A DNA stretch of 64,000 nucleotides from Chloroflexota bacterium (GTDB taxonomy: Bacteria > Chloroflexota > Dehalococcoidia > Lucifugimonadales > SAR202-VII-2), in contig QEVV01000001.1 of the NCBI GenBank assembly GCA_003228115.1, forward strand, positions 434,001 to 498,000, in the 5' to 3' direction. Made by a program: the position numbers and the translations under genes. Numbering within the stretch: position 1 is the stretch's first letter; each line of letters opens with the position of its first letter. Of this stretch, positions 1 to 7,802 are shown in pieces. The notes under the pieces were generated by a model that saw nothing but the letters and a program-made list of their open reading frames with translations, had not been told where the DNA came from and searched no databases.

Positions 1-179
1 TCGAAGAGGGCAACCTGCTGGCTGCCGCACCACAAAAAGGCCTGCCAGTCCGACTCATGGGCCACGGTCATGCCCAACAGGTCCATGTAGAAAGCCTTCG
101 ACCTCGCCAAGTCCCTCACCCAAAGCACCACATGATCCACGCCGGTCGTCTTAATTTGAAGCTTGGTTTGCTGTGTCAT
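1..179 (-). CDS. VOC (glyoxalase/bleomycin-resistance fold) protein, C-terminus cut by window edge
   Basis: Reading leftwards from an ATG at 179, the visible 59 residues begin MTQQTKL and continue with VDHVVLWVRDLARSKAFYMDLLGM. This is the standard first beta-alpha-beta unit of a vicinal-oxygen-chelate domain, with the His of the first metal-ligand strand (VDHVVL). A good Shine-Dalgarno (AAGGAGG, about 6 bases before the ATG) supports the start. The rest of the gene lies outside the window, so the substrate class (dioxygenase, lyase, resistance protein) cannot be given. Confidence 0.8.
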   Translation of the reverse strand, partial: MTQQTKLQIKTTGVDHVVLWVRDLARSKAFYMDLLGMTVAHESDWQAFLWCGSQQVALF

Positions 180-212
180 GAGAGGCCTCCTTGAGGATCT
201 GACGAATCCTGA

Positions 213-437
213 CTACAAAGAGAACACCGGAACCGAAACATATTCCGAGGGAGCGTTGTTACCCTCAACAATCTTGTCCATGGCCTCTAGTGTATTAGGA
301 GAAAAGAAGGTTTCGCCGCATTGCGTACATACTTCCGCCCTGACATTACGAAGGATGTAGAGCCTCCCGCCCCAGCGATGCGGATGCTCTATTTGCCGCT
401 CCTCAATGCTACCTCTGCAAAAGGGACACTCTTTCAT
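213..437 (-). CDS. YgiT-type zinc finger protein, antitoxin-like
   Basis: About 74 residues, starting MKECPFC. A CPFC knuckle near the N-terminus pairs with CTQCGE about 30 residues later, and the sequence ends in a short helix (NTLEAMDKIVEG), the layout of the YgiT/MqsA-type N-terminal zinc domain. The chosen ATG at 437 overlaps the stop of the upstream DUF4258 gene as ATGA, so translation is probably coupled. An in-frame ATG at 467 is possible but would lie deep inside the DUF4258 gene. Genes of this family commonly follow DUF4258 genes and the pair is regarded as toxin-antitoxin-like; that role is inferred from family context only. Confidence 0.8.
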   Translation of the reverse strand: MKECPFCRGSIEERQIEHPHRWGGRLYILRNVRAEVCTQCGETFFSPNTLEAMDKIVEGNNAPSEYVSVPVFSL

Positions 438-760
438 AGTTGCTGCCTCGCTCTCCATTCCTTCCAAAGGTCGGGGTCGGGCCGATAAATGGTGATGAAG
501 ACTACTATATCAGGGCTGGCAAAACCTACCACGGCGTGAAGAGGGCTTTTCATTGAGGTGAACCCCAGCACCAATGCGCTCGGCCCTCTCGGATCATTGT
601 CGTACTCCTCCACCACTTCCGCTGAATCTGAGCCAAAGGCCTCAACAAGCTCACCAATCAGGACGGCATCAGCCTCCCTCTCGTGTTCAGCGTGAAGAGT
701 TAGCCGGTAATGCCCTTCTCTCATTGCCTGAATGAGTCTCTCTAGTTGGTAAGTCGCCAC
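434..760 (-). CDS. DUF4258 domain protein, putative toxin partner of the YgiT-type gene
   Basis: A 108-residue protein starting from a GTG at 760, two bases after the yifB stop, so it sits in the yifB transcript. Visible DUF4258 features are the N-terminal helix with HYRLTLHAEHERE, the E-VVEEYDNDPRGPS turn, then strands ALVLGF and HAVVGFA and a terminal ITIYRPDPDLW strand. The fold is expected to be RelE/HigB-like, which makes it a candidate mRNA-interfering toxin. Toxicity is not shown by sequence, and the order (toxin-like first, zinc-finger partner second) is that usual for this pair. Confidence 0.75.
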   Translation of the reverse strand: MATYQLERLIQAMREGHYRLTLHAEHEREADAVLIGELVEAFGSDSAEVVEEYDNDPRGPSALVLGFTSMKSPLHAVVGFASPDIVVFITIYRPDPDLWKEWRARQQL

Positions 761-762
761 CC

Positions 763-2283
763 CTACCCTCGCGGCCGGTATTGCAAGGCTTCCGCCAGGT
801 GCGCCACGCCAATCGCATCCTCTCCTGCCAGGTCAGCTATGGTGCGAGAAACTTTCAGGATGCGGTGAAATGCCCTCGCTGAGAGGTTGAGCCGTTGAGT
901 TGCCGCCTGGAGCACTGCTTTGGCGTCGTCCCCTACCTGGCAGAACTGCCATACTTCAGCGGGGCCCATGTCTGCGTTGGCCTGGTGAGCCGAGCCCTCG
1001 AAACGTTGCCTTTGAACAGTCCGGGCCGTCTGCACCCGGTCCCTAATACTGGCGGTGTCCTCTGCCGTGGGGGCAGCCATCAGCTTCTCATACTCCACCC
1101 TCGGCACTTCCACAAAGATGTCGATGCGGTCCAGTAACGGCCCCGATATGCGCTTTTGGTAACGGGCCACCATACCTGGAGCGCAGGTGCATTCCCGCTT
1201 GGGGTCGCCGTGGTAGCCGCAGGGACAGGGGTTCATGGCGGCAACCAACATGAAATTCGCCGGAAACGTGACCGTACCCTGAGCCCTGCTTAGAGTGACG
1301 ACCTTGTCCTCCATTGGCTGTCGCAGTACTTCCAGAATGTTGTGCCCGAACTCCGGCAACTCATCCAGGAACAGCACGCCACGGTGCGACAGGGTGGTCT
1401 CACCGGGGCGGGGCAACCTGCCGCCGCCCACCAGGCCGGCATGGGAGATGGTGTAGTGCGGCGCTCGGAAGGGCCGCTGCGTAATGAGCGGCGTATCCGA
1501 GGGCAGCAACCCGGCGACGCTGTATATCTTGGACACGTCCAACGACTCGCTGGAGGTCATAGAGGGCAACACTGAGGGGAATGACCGCGCCAGCAGCGTC
1601 TTGCCACTGCCAGGTGGGCCGCTCATCAGCAGGTTGTGCGCTCCTGCCGCGGCGACTTCCAGCGCCCGCTTGGCATGTTCCTGGCCCCGAATATGAGCAA
1701 GGTCAGCGCCGTCGGTCCAGACGGGCTCCATGGCGATACGGTCTCCCTCCTCAAGAACGTAAGGAAGGATCATTGCCTCACCTCGCAGATGGCCGATCAG
1801 CTGCGTCAGAGACTCCACAGGCATGATGTGGACGCCCTCAATGAGCCTCGCTTCCTTGGCATCCGATGCGGGGACGTAGACACGCTCGAAGCCCTGCTGC
1901 TGGGCCAGAGCCACCATGGGCAGGATGCCGCTGGTATGGCGGACATGGCCGTCAAGGGCCAACTCCCCCAAGAACACAGAGCGCGACAGATCGGTGGGGA
2001 TGACGCCGGTGCTGGCAACAATCGCCACAGCGATCGGCAGGTCGTATGTGGGGCCTACTTTTCGGAGATCGGCCGGGGCCAAGCTGACGGCGATGCGCCG
2101 CATGGGAAAATCTGCGCCGGAGTTGCGAATGGCCGCCCGCACCCGCTCGCGAGCTTCCTGGACGGCTGCGTCTGGCAGACCGACGATATGAAACGCCGGG
2201 AGGCCGGGCGATACATCGACTTCAACCTCGACGATAGCGCCGTCCAGTCCGACGATGGCGCATGTATATGACTTGGCCAGCAC
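763..2283 (-). CDS. yifB: YifB family Mg chelatase-like AAA+ ATPase (ComM-type)
   Basis: 506 residues, the usual family length. The N-terminal domain (VDVSPGLPAFHIVGLPDAAVQEARERVR) is the ribosomal-S5/LonC-like region typical of YifB/ComM. It is followed by the ChlI-type AAA+ core with Walker A GPPGSGKT near residue 220, Walker B LFLDELPEF and the Cys-rich MNPCPCGYHGD segment, and by a C-terminal ChlI helical domain (NLSARAFHRILKVSRTIADL). ComM homologues are helicases acting in branch migration during natural transformation. Translation starts at GTG 2283 after GGAAGGAG. A promoter lies just upstream, and the two downstream genes (DUF4258, YgiT-type) follow with 2-base spacing and a 4-base overlap. 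Confidence 0.95.
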   Translation of the reverse strand: MLAKSYTCAIVGLDGAIVEVEVDVSPGLPAFHIVGLPDAAVQEARERVRAAIRNSGADFPMRRIAVSLAPADLRKVGPTYDLPIAVAIVASTGVIPTDLSRSVFLGELALDGHVRHTSGILPMVALAQQQGFERVYVPASDAKEARLIEGVHIMPVESLTQLIGHLRGEAMILPYVLEEGDRIAMEPVWTDGADLAHIRGQEHAKRALEVAAAGAHNLLMSGPPGSGKTLLARSFPSVLPSMTSSESLDVSKIYSVAGLLPSDTPLITQRPFRAPHYTISHAGLVGGGRLPRPGETTLSHRGVLFLDELPEFGHNILEVLRQPMEDKVVTLSRAQGTVTFPANFMLVAAMNPCPCGYHGDPKRECTCAPGMVARYQKRISGPLLDRIDIFVEVPRVEYEKLMAAPTAEDTASIRDRVQTARTVQRQRFEGSAHQANADMGPAEVWQFCQVGDDAKAVLQAATQRLNLSARAFHRILKVSRTIADLAGEDAIGVAHLAEALQYRPRG

Positions 2284-2310
2284 GCTCGGCTCCTTCCTTC
2301 AAGTGGCCTC

Positions 2311-2339
2311 ATCATAGAGTTGCCGGATTGCACGGTCAA
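2311..2339 (-). promoter_or_regulatory. sigma70-type promoter for the yifB operon
   Basis: On the minus strand TTGACC (2339-2334) is separated by exactly 17 bases from TATGAT (2316-2311). The predicted transcript start near 2304 gives a leader of about 20 bases holding the GGAAGGAG ribosome site. Confidence 0.6.
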
Positions 2340-2393
2340 AGAGGCGATGTCTGTCCTGAGGACGCTGAATGCTACAATCGCTCAGGTATCCCT

Positions 2394-3719
2394 ATGCCAC
2401 CAACACGCCAAGAACTAAAAAACCTCGTTTGCCAGGAAATCGACCGCCAGGGTGAGGTGGCCGTTCGGGCCTCTCAGGCCATCCTTGAGCATCCTGAGAC
2501 TGGCTTCAGAGAAGTCAAAACCAGCCGTCTGGTCGCTGAGGCGTTCCAAGGAATGGGCGTCCCTTACCAGAATGGCATGGCCATGACCGGCCTGAAGGGT
2601 CTGCTCAGAGGCGGCGCTGGAGAAGGACCGACAGTCGCCGTCATGGGAGAGTTGGACTCACTGATTGTGCCTGGCCACGCCAATGCCCATCCAGACACCG
2701 GTGCAGCCCACGCCTGCGGCCACCACATCCAAATCGGCGCCCTGCTGGCGCTGACCGCCGGAATGCAGGCCCCGGGCGTCCTTGGCGCCCTCTCAGGAAG
2801 GGTCGCCCTTCTGGCGGTACCTGCTGAGGAATACATCGAGATGGAGTACCGGGAGGGCTTGCGCGCCCAGGGCAAGATCGAGTTCTTTGGCGGCAAGGCC
2901 GAATTGATCCGTCTCGGTGCATTCGACGATGTCGATATCGCCTTGATGACGCACGCCTCCTCCATGAAGGAAGGTAAGCTGATGCTGAGCACCACGAACA
3001 ACGGCATTCTCGCCAAGCGGGTCCAGTTCGTGGGCAAGGCCGCCCACGCCGGCAGCGCGCCACATCGGGGCATCAACGCCCTGAACGCCGCCACACTCGC
3101 CATCCAAGCCATACACATGCAGCGGGAAACATTCCTGGATGAGGACACCATCCGCGTTCACTCCATCATCACCAAAGGGGGTGATGCCGCCAATTCCGTC
3201 CCCGCCGACGTGCGCATGGAAACGTTCGTGCGGGGCAAGCGACTGCGAGCGATAACCTCTGCGAACCGGAAGGTGGATAGAGCGTTACGCTCAGGAGCGA
3301 TGGCTGTCGGCGCTACGGTGAACATCACCACCTACCCTGGCTACTTACCCATGGTCAACGAGCCCAGCCTGGCAGCCGTGTACAAGGCAAATGCAGAGGC
3401 TCTGGTGGGCAATGTCCCAACCCTGCCCCATCGCAGCAGCTCCAGCGATATAGGGGACGTGGGTCATATATTGCCCTCGCTGCACCCGTACGTCAGCGCC
3501 TCAACCGGCACTGCCCACGGCGACGAATTCTTGATCCACGACTACGAAATGGCGGTCCTGACCAATGCCAAAGCCATGGCGACAACAGTCATTGACCTGC
3601 TGGCTGACGGGGCGCAGCAAGCCCGGCATGTCAAAGGCGAGTTCCAACCCCGAATGACCAAACCCGAATACCTTGAGTTCATGCGAGGGTTATTCAAAGA
3701 GGAAAGCTTCACGGAATAA
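2394..3719 (+). CDS. M20 family amidohydrolase / amidase
   Basis: 441 residues from ATG 2394. The M20/amidohydrolase signature is clear: GELDSLIVPGHANAHP, then the HACGHHIQIG metal motif, the PAEEYIEM segment with catalytic Glu-Glu, the lid/dimerisation domain with a GKAAHAGSAPHRGINALNA motif, and a C-terminal SSSDIGDVGH segment with a metal-ligand His late (STGTAHGDEF). Members hydrolyse N-acyl amino acids, p-aminobenzoyl-glutamate or indole-acetyl conjugates. The substrate here is unknown. TACAAT at 2373-2378 is a likely -10 box, giving a very short leader without a clear ribosome site. A strong terminator follows directly. Confidence 0.9.
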   Translation: MPPTRQELKNLVCQEIDRQGEVAVRASQAILEHPETGFREVKTSRLVAEAFQGMGVPYQNGMAMTGLKGLLRGGAGEGPTVAVMGELDSLIVPGHANAHPDTGAAHACGHHIQIGALLALTAGMQAPGVLGALSGRVALLAVPAEEYIEMEYREGLRAQGKIEFFGGKAELIRLGAFDDVDIALMTHASSMKEGKLMLSTTNNGILAKRVQFVGKAAHAGSAPHRGINALNAATLAIQAIHMQRETFLDEDTIRVHSIITKGGDAANSVPADVRMETFVRGKRLRAITSANRKVDRALRSGAMAVGATVNITTYPGYLPMVNEPSLAAVYKANAEALVGNVPTLPHRSSSSDIGDVGHILPSLHPYVSASTGTAHGDEFLIHDYEMAVLTNAKAMATTVIDLLADGAQQARHVKGEFQPRMTKPEYLEFMRGLFKEESFTE

Positions 3720-3750
3720 GAAAGGGCCGCCAAATGGCGGCCCTTTCTTT
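3720..3750 (+). terminator. intrinsic terminator after the M20 amidohydrolase
   Basis: A 12-bp perfect stem (3720-3731 with 3736-3747), loop AAAT, followed by TTTATT; the first base is the last base of the stop codon. Confidence 0.85.
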
Positions 3751-3768
3751 ATTGTCATACCCCTCGCA

Positions 3769-3834
3769 CTTGTCATTCCGCGGGAGCCCTTCGGCTTCGC
3801 TCAGGGCAGGCTCCGCGACTGAGGAATCTTGTTC
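3769..3834 (+). repeat. intergenic CTTGTCATTCC-type dispersed repeat
   Basis: Begins CTTGTCATTCCGCGGGAG and contains TTCGGCTTCGCTCAGG, ending near GAGGAATCTTGTTCGG. Related copies lie at 39432-39463 and 62162-62429. Located between a terminator and the end of a minus-strand gene; no coding potential seen. Confidence 0.55.
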
Positions 3835-3939
3835 GGCTTTGCGCGGCTAGGAACCGCCTGCCTAATGCGGCCAATCCCCAAGCCAGTCGTCGCTCAACAA
3901 CAAACAGGGTCATTCGCGGTGCTCAGGACGACAGTATCG

Positions 3940-5043
3940 CTAGCGCGCCGCCGTAACTCCCTGCAGGCTGTAGAAGTTCTCTGCATTGCCGTACAAGATT
4001 GCCGATTTGTCCTCTGATGTGAGGTCGTCCCGCTCCATCAGCCCCTCAAGCTCCTCTCGAATGCTCTCCTTGTTGACCTCGTGGGGAAAGTCGCTGGAGA
4101 ACATGAACGCTTCCCTGCCAAAGTTCTTCACGGCCCAGCCCAGCACCGGCTCATCGCCCTCGACCCCAACAAACATGCGCCCCTCCTTGATGAGGTTCAC
4201 CATGTAATCGGTGACGGTCTGCCCCTTTTCCAGCTTGAGGTAAGCGTTGCGGCTGTCAAAGGGAACGAAAGCGCCGTAGGAACCGCTGCACCGCTCCAGC
4301 GCCATAACGAACCAGCCTACGCCGCCTTCCAAGAAGCCAAACTTCGTGTTGGGAAATAGCTCGAAGGTCTTGTGCATCAGCATTCCCACAAAGTTCACGC
4401 CGATGCCCAGCGGATGCCCCAAAGCATGAATCCCAGCGAAGACCTCCATGTTATCGAGACCCAACTGGGCGTGAGCGCCCCCGTGGATCGCAATGGCTGC
4501 GCCAAGGCTGTCAGCCTCTTCGTAAATGGGCCAGTACTGCTTGTGGCCCAGGTGCTTCTGCAAACGCGTCGACGGCAGCATAGCTGCCGCGAAACCGAGC
4601 TCGGAAATGCACCGGCGCAACTCATCAGCGGCGGCTTCCGGGTCTTGAATCGGGAGCACTGCGACGCCCTTGAGCCGGGCGTCCTTGCTGAGGTAGTTCT
4701 GGTGCAGCCAATCGTTGTAGGCCTTGCAGGCTCCAATAGCGATCTCAACATCCGAGTACTGACCGGCGGCCAACATCATCGTCGGGTACAGGACAGCCGA
4801 GGTGAAACCCGTCGTGTCCATGAACTCTGACCAACCATCGGGCTTGGGGTCGCCGAAAGCCCCTGGTGGGCTGTGGGATATCTGGAGGTGCATGTGGTCC
4901 AACTCGGGCCAAGGGTTGAACAGACGGAAGTTGCCTATACCTTGCTTCCGCCATTCGGCGGGTAGAAAGTCCTTGATGGCCTGAGCGTCCTCAAGCACGT
5001 GTCCGTCAGCATCAATAATGCGTTCCGTAGGCAACATCGCCAT
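3940..5043 (-). CDS. ACMSD-like amidohydrolase (amidohydrolase_2 family)
   Basis: About 367 residues. Family landmarks are the first strand RIIDADGHVLED, a central AIHGGAHA metal-His strand, HKTFELFPNTKFGFLEGG, and the terminal SSDFPHEV with the catalytic Asp, all typical of the TIM-barrel amidohydrolase_2 family (ACMSD, gamma-resorcylate decarboxylase and relatives). Such proteins decarboxylate or hydrolyse aromatic-derived acids. The start at ATG 5043 is chosen because GGGAGGA lies 5 bases upstream; an upstream in-frame ATG at 5106 lacks this and overlaps the predicted promoter. A second family member lies at 27255-28475. Confidence 0.85.
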   Translation of the reverse strand: MAMLPTERIIDADGHVLEDAQAIKDFLPAEWRKQGIGNFRLFNPWPELDHMHLQISHSPPGAFGDPKPDGWSEFMDTTGFTSAVLYPTMMLAAGQYSDVEIAIGACKAYNDWLHQNYLSKDARLKGVAVLPIQDPEAAADELRRCISELGFAAAMLPSTRLQKHLGHKQYWPIYEEADSLGAAIAIHGGAHAQLGLDNMEVFAGIHALGHPLGIGVNFVGMLMHKTFELFPNTKFGFLEGGVGWFVMALERCSGSYGAFVPFDSRNAYLKLEKGQTVTDYMVNLIKEGRMFVGVEGDEPVLGWAVKNFGREAFMFSSDFPHEVNKESIREELEGLMERDDLTSEDKSAILYGNAENFYSLQGVTAAR

Positions 5044-5093
5044 GGTGTCCTCCCTTATATTGGAAATGGTTTGGGCCTTACTGGCAATTGCCA

Positions 5094-5122
5094 ATAGTAC
5101 TTTCATCGCTAATCCCGGTCAA
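5094..5122 (-). promoter_or_regulatory. sigma70-type promoter for the ACMSD-like amidohydrolase
   Basis: Minus strand TTGACC (5122-5117), 17-base spacer, TACTAT (5099-5094). It predicts a leader of about 44 bases ending in a strong ribosome site. Confidence 0.6.
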
Positions 5123-5375
5123 TCTGGCGCGCCCGGAATAGTGGAGCACTGATCAGGGCCCGCAACTTCAACTTTCAATCGGAGGGGGAAGGGACCACCT
5201 TGAGATTCCGTATGCGAGCCATTGGACAACCAGACCCGGACGTCGCTAGCGCGGCCGAGGCAGGGTGGGCTGGCTTGATCGGACCGCGCCTGAAAGCCTA
5301 CGTCGAAGACGGAAAACAAAATGGGAATCGAAGGGGGAGGAAACAATGGCAGGGCTTGAGAGCAACGATCCATGA

Positions 5376-5729
5376 ATGACGCGGTACAATCAAGAGGCGC
5401 GTTCGATCGATCTGCACTGGACGGCGAGGATGACGGGCCAAGACTTCAGGACGGCGCTGGAGCATTTCGCAGAACACGCCGCTAGCAAGAAGGCTGCTGG
5501 GCTGCGGGTAAACGTCACGGAGTTCGGCTTCGCCATGACGCCGGACCTCGACGGGCGAAGGAAGCAGCAAATCCTGCCGAAGTACGCAAACACTGGAGTG
5601 AAGCGATTCGCCTATGTACTGCCGTCAGCAGCGCCATTGGGCGAACCTCAGCAGTACGAAGGCGAGCCCTTTGTCACGGGATACTTCCACTCCGACAGCG
5701 ATACGACAACCTGGCTACTACAGGAGTAG
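5376..5729 (+). CDS. small conserved protein, possibly SpoIIAA/STAS-like
   Basis: 117 residues with no export signal. The pattern is a short N-terminal strand (SIDLHW), a helix (TGQDFRTALEHFAEHAASKK), a strand LRVNVTEFGF, a basic helix (GRRKQQILPKY), then VKRFAYVLPS and a WLL end. This alternation, and the phrase KYANTGVKRFAYVLP, resembles SpoIIAA/STAS-like single-domain proteins, but the match is weak. An in-frame stop lies directly before the ATG, which limits the start; an internal ATG at 5430 is the alternative. It is followed after 27 bases by a membrane-protein gene and may be co-transcribed with it. Confidence 0.65.
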   Translation: MTRYNQEARSIDLHWTARMTGQDFRTALEHFAEHAASKKAAGLRVNVTEFGFAMTPDLDGRRKQQILPKYANTGVKRFAYVLPSAAPLGEPQQYEGEPFVTGYFHSDSDTTTWLLQE

Positions 5730-5756
5730 CCGGGCTTAGCGCATAAGGGAGCCGTC

Positions 5757-6248
5757 ATGGACCTCACTGCAGCGGCGATGCTCGCCAACCTGCTCAGTTT
5801 CGTTGTGTTCTTGTTGTTGGGGATTTGGTATATCGCGCCTCGGCTGGCGACCGCTGGCAAGGCTAACGCTCTCACATTCCTTTTGTGGGTCCATGCGTTC
5901 CGCCACGTTGCCCTTCAAGTGTTCTCCAGCCAGGAGATGGGATTCCCCATAAGCGATGGGCTTCGCAACGAGATCGTTTACGGAGACCTCGCCGGGATGG
6001 TGCTGGCGCTTGTTGCGATCATCGCCTTGCGGTTCAGGTTCAGATTCGCGACCTGGCTGATTGCCCTATTCGTCGTGGCCACAGTAGTTGACCTTACCAA
6101 CGCGCTAATCGGGGGAATCGACGAGAAACTGTTCGACCACGCCAGCGGGGTTACATGGATAATCCTAACGTTCTTGGTCCCGCTGCTATGGGTGTCGCTT
6201 GGCATGATCGTGTGGCAGCTTTGGAGCAGAAGGCGGGAGCCGATCTAG
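5757..6248 (+). CDS. conserved hypothetical membrane protein
   Basis: 163 residues with four or five hydrophobic segments: about 5-28, 40-55 (weak), 75-92, 97-118 and 133-155. The C-terminus is basic (WSRRREPI), suggesting a cytoplasmic end. No catalytic motif is recognised. The ATG at 5757 follows AAGGGAG at a usual distance. The gene follows the small STAS-like gene on the same strand; no function can be given. Confidence 0.7.
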   Translation: MDLTAAAMLANLLSFVVFLLLGIWYIAPRLATAGKANALTFLLWVHAFRHVALQVFSSQEMGFPISDGLRNEIVYGDLAGMVLALVAIIALRFRFRFATWLIALFVVATVVDLTNALIGGIDEKLFDHASGVTWIILTFLVPLLWVSLGMIVWQLWSRRREPI

Positions 6249-6300
6249 GGTTGGACGTCGACGATATGTCCCGGCTACTCAACGTGAGCAACCGAGGAGC

Positions 6301-6966
6301 CTAAACCTTCAGCGCCTCAAGCCAGCCAACAAAAGCTCCAGCAGCCTCGTCATAGACATCCTGCCGGGTGCGGCCGCTGGACTTTCGAACAGAGAAACCG
6401 TGGTCGGCCTCCTCCATTAGGTGGACCGTCGAACGCGGGGCCTTGGTAGCCGCCTGACGCAGTTCATCCGGGGAACCGAAGGTGTCCCTGGTTCCCGAGC
6501 AAAAGAGGGTTGGCGCTTGAATCGAGGGCAAATGCTGGTCGCGCCACTGGTCCGGCGCACGGGGCGGATGCAGAGGATAGGCAAAAAGGGCCAGGGCATC
6601 GACGCTTGCACCGTCTGCAACAACCCTGGAGGCAATCCTGCCACCCATGGACCGCCCACCGATTACCAATCTACGACCCTCTTCTCGGTAGGCGGCGATG
6701 GCGGCGCGCCATGTCGCTTCAAGCACCGGAGGGCGGTCGGGACCCTTTTGGCCTGCTTCCACATAAGGGAACTGAAAGCGCACCGCAGCAAAACCCCGTT
6801 CGGCAAGAAAGCGGCAAGCGTACTCACCGAAAGGATCGTTGACGCCCGAGGAAGCGCCAGGGGCGTAGATGAAAGTCCAGCCAGAGGATGGCCCCTCCGC
6901 CTGACCCAAAATGGCAGTGACCTCTCGAGCGTCATCAACCTTCAAACGTTCAATGATTTCAGGCAT
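6301..6966 (-). CDS. alpha/beta hydrolase of the KANL3/Tex30 (dienelactone hydrolase-like) family
   Basis: 221 residues. The oxyanion strand TFIYAPGASSG, the nucleophile elbow GGRSMGGR (Ser about 103), a late-strand Asp in SGTRDTFG and the catalytic His in EADHGFSV make a complete Ser-Asp-His triad. The length and the R-F-QFPY segment fit the KANL3/Tex30-like group of small esterases/hydrolases. The substrate is unknown. AGGAG lies upstream of the ATG. The next gene downstream of its promoter side is the HAD phosphatase, also on this strand but further right. Confidence 0.85.
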   Translation of the reverse strand: MPEIIERLKVDDAREVTAILGQAEGPSSGWTFIYAPGASSGVNDPFGEYACRFLAERGFAAVRFQFPYVEAGQKGPDRPPVLEATWRAAIAAYREEGRRLVIGGRSMGGRIASRVVADGASVDALALFAYPLHPPRAPDQWRDQHLPSIQAPTLFCSGTRDTFGSPDELRQAATKAPRSTVHLMEEADHGFSVRKSSGRTRQDVYDEAAGAFVGWLEALKV

Positions 6967-7004
6967 CCATAGAGCTCCTGAGAAGGATTGCCTCTCGGCC
7001 TGCG

Positions 7005-7667
7005 TTAGCTACGGGAAGCGCCCTGCAGAGCGTCCTCTACGGTATGCCACACTGCGTCAGGCTCCGCAGCCAGGACGCCAGCCGTGTCGATGGCGCCCCA
7101 CAGAGCAGCGACGCCTGCGGCGCCTGCCGCCCTTCCACACTGAATGTCCCCAGCAGCGTCACCTACCATGATGGCTTCTGAAGGAGCAACGTCCATCTCG
7201 GTTAGTGCGTGAAGAAGACCCTTGGGGTCCGGCTTCAGGACGCCAACGTCGTCGCGGTAGACATCAGTGTCCAAGAACCTGCCAATCCCGAAGTGCTTGA
7301 CCTCAGCGGATCCAAGGAGTCGCCGTTTGTTGGTCAGAAGGCCAATCTTCAACCCTCGACTCTTCAGCTCTTCCAATAGCCCCAAAACGCCTGGGAAGAC
7401 ATGGCTGAAGTCGAGATGGTGCTCCCGATAGAAGGAGAGGTAGTGACCGGTGACCTCTTCCCGGCCTCCATCAAATATCCGCTTGAGCTCAATAGCCAAC
7501 GACCCAGCAATGTGAGCAACGATGGTCGGCTCGTCCGGGCGGGGCACACCTACCTTGTCAGCAGCGTAATAGACCGCTTCGCGGTGCACCTGCCAGGAAT
7601 CGAGCAGCGTGTGGTCTAGGTCAAAGACCACAGCCTTGATGGGCAACGCTCCAAGAAAATAAGCCAT
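7005..7667 (-). CDS. HAD-superfamily hydrolase, phosphoglycolate phosphatase-like
   Basis: About 220 residues. All four HAD motifs are present: DLDHTLLDS (nucleophile and acid Asp), LTNKR, KPDPKG with the conserved Lys, and VGDAAGDI. The helical cap domain between motifs 1 and 2 is of type C1, as in Gph/PpaX. Expected activity is dephosphorylation of a small phosphometabolite such as 2-phosphoglycolate or pyrophosphate. The ATG at 7667 is preferred; a TTG at 7691 would add eight residues. Confidence 0.9.
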   Translation of the reverse strand: MAYFLGALPIKAVVFDLDHTLLDSWQVHREAVYYAADKVGVPRPDEPTIVAHIAGSLAIELKRIFDGGREEVTGHYLSFYREHHLDFSHVFPGVLGLLEELKSRGLKIGLLTNKRRLLGSAEVKHFGIGRFLDTDVYRDDVGVLKPDPKGLLHALTEMDVAPSEAIMVGDAAGDIQCGRAAGAAGVAALWGAIDTAGVLAAEPDAVWHTVEDALQGASRS

Positions 7668-7802
7668 GAGGGATTGATCATCCTGCGGCAATGGCCGCCG
7701 TTTCTAAAGTATCGCCTTTATAGCTTCAGCACAACGAATTAGAGCCTAGCTATAGGTAGCTCTCCGTGGCTGGGCGGCCAATCCGAAGGTACAATGCCTG
7801 GC

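Noticed and set aside
1636..2271. 211-codon open frame on the plus strand inside yifB
   Set aside because: Antisense of a well-supported gene; composition and repeats of His/Asp are typical of shadows in GC-rich DNA.
5384..5389. TACAAT as the promoter of the small STAS-like gene
   Set aside because: It lies inside the coding frame after the best start; using it would require the less likely ATG at 5430.
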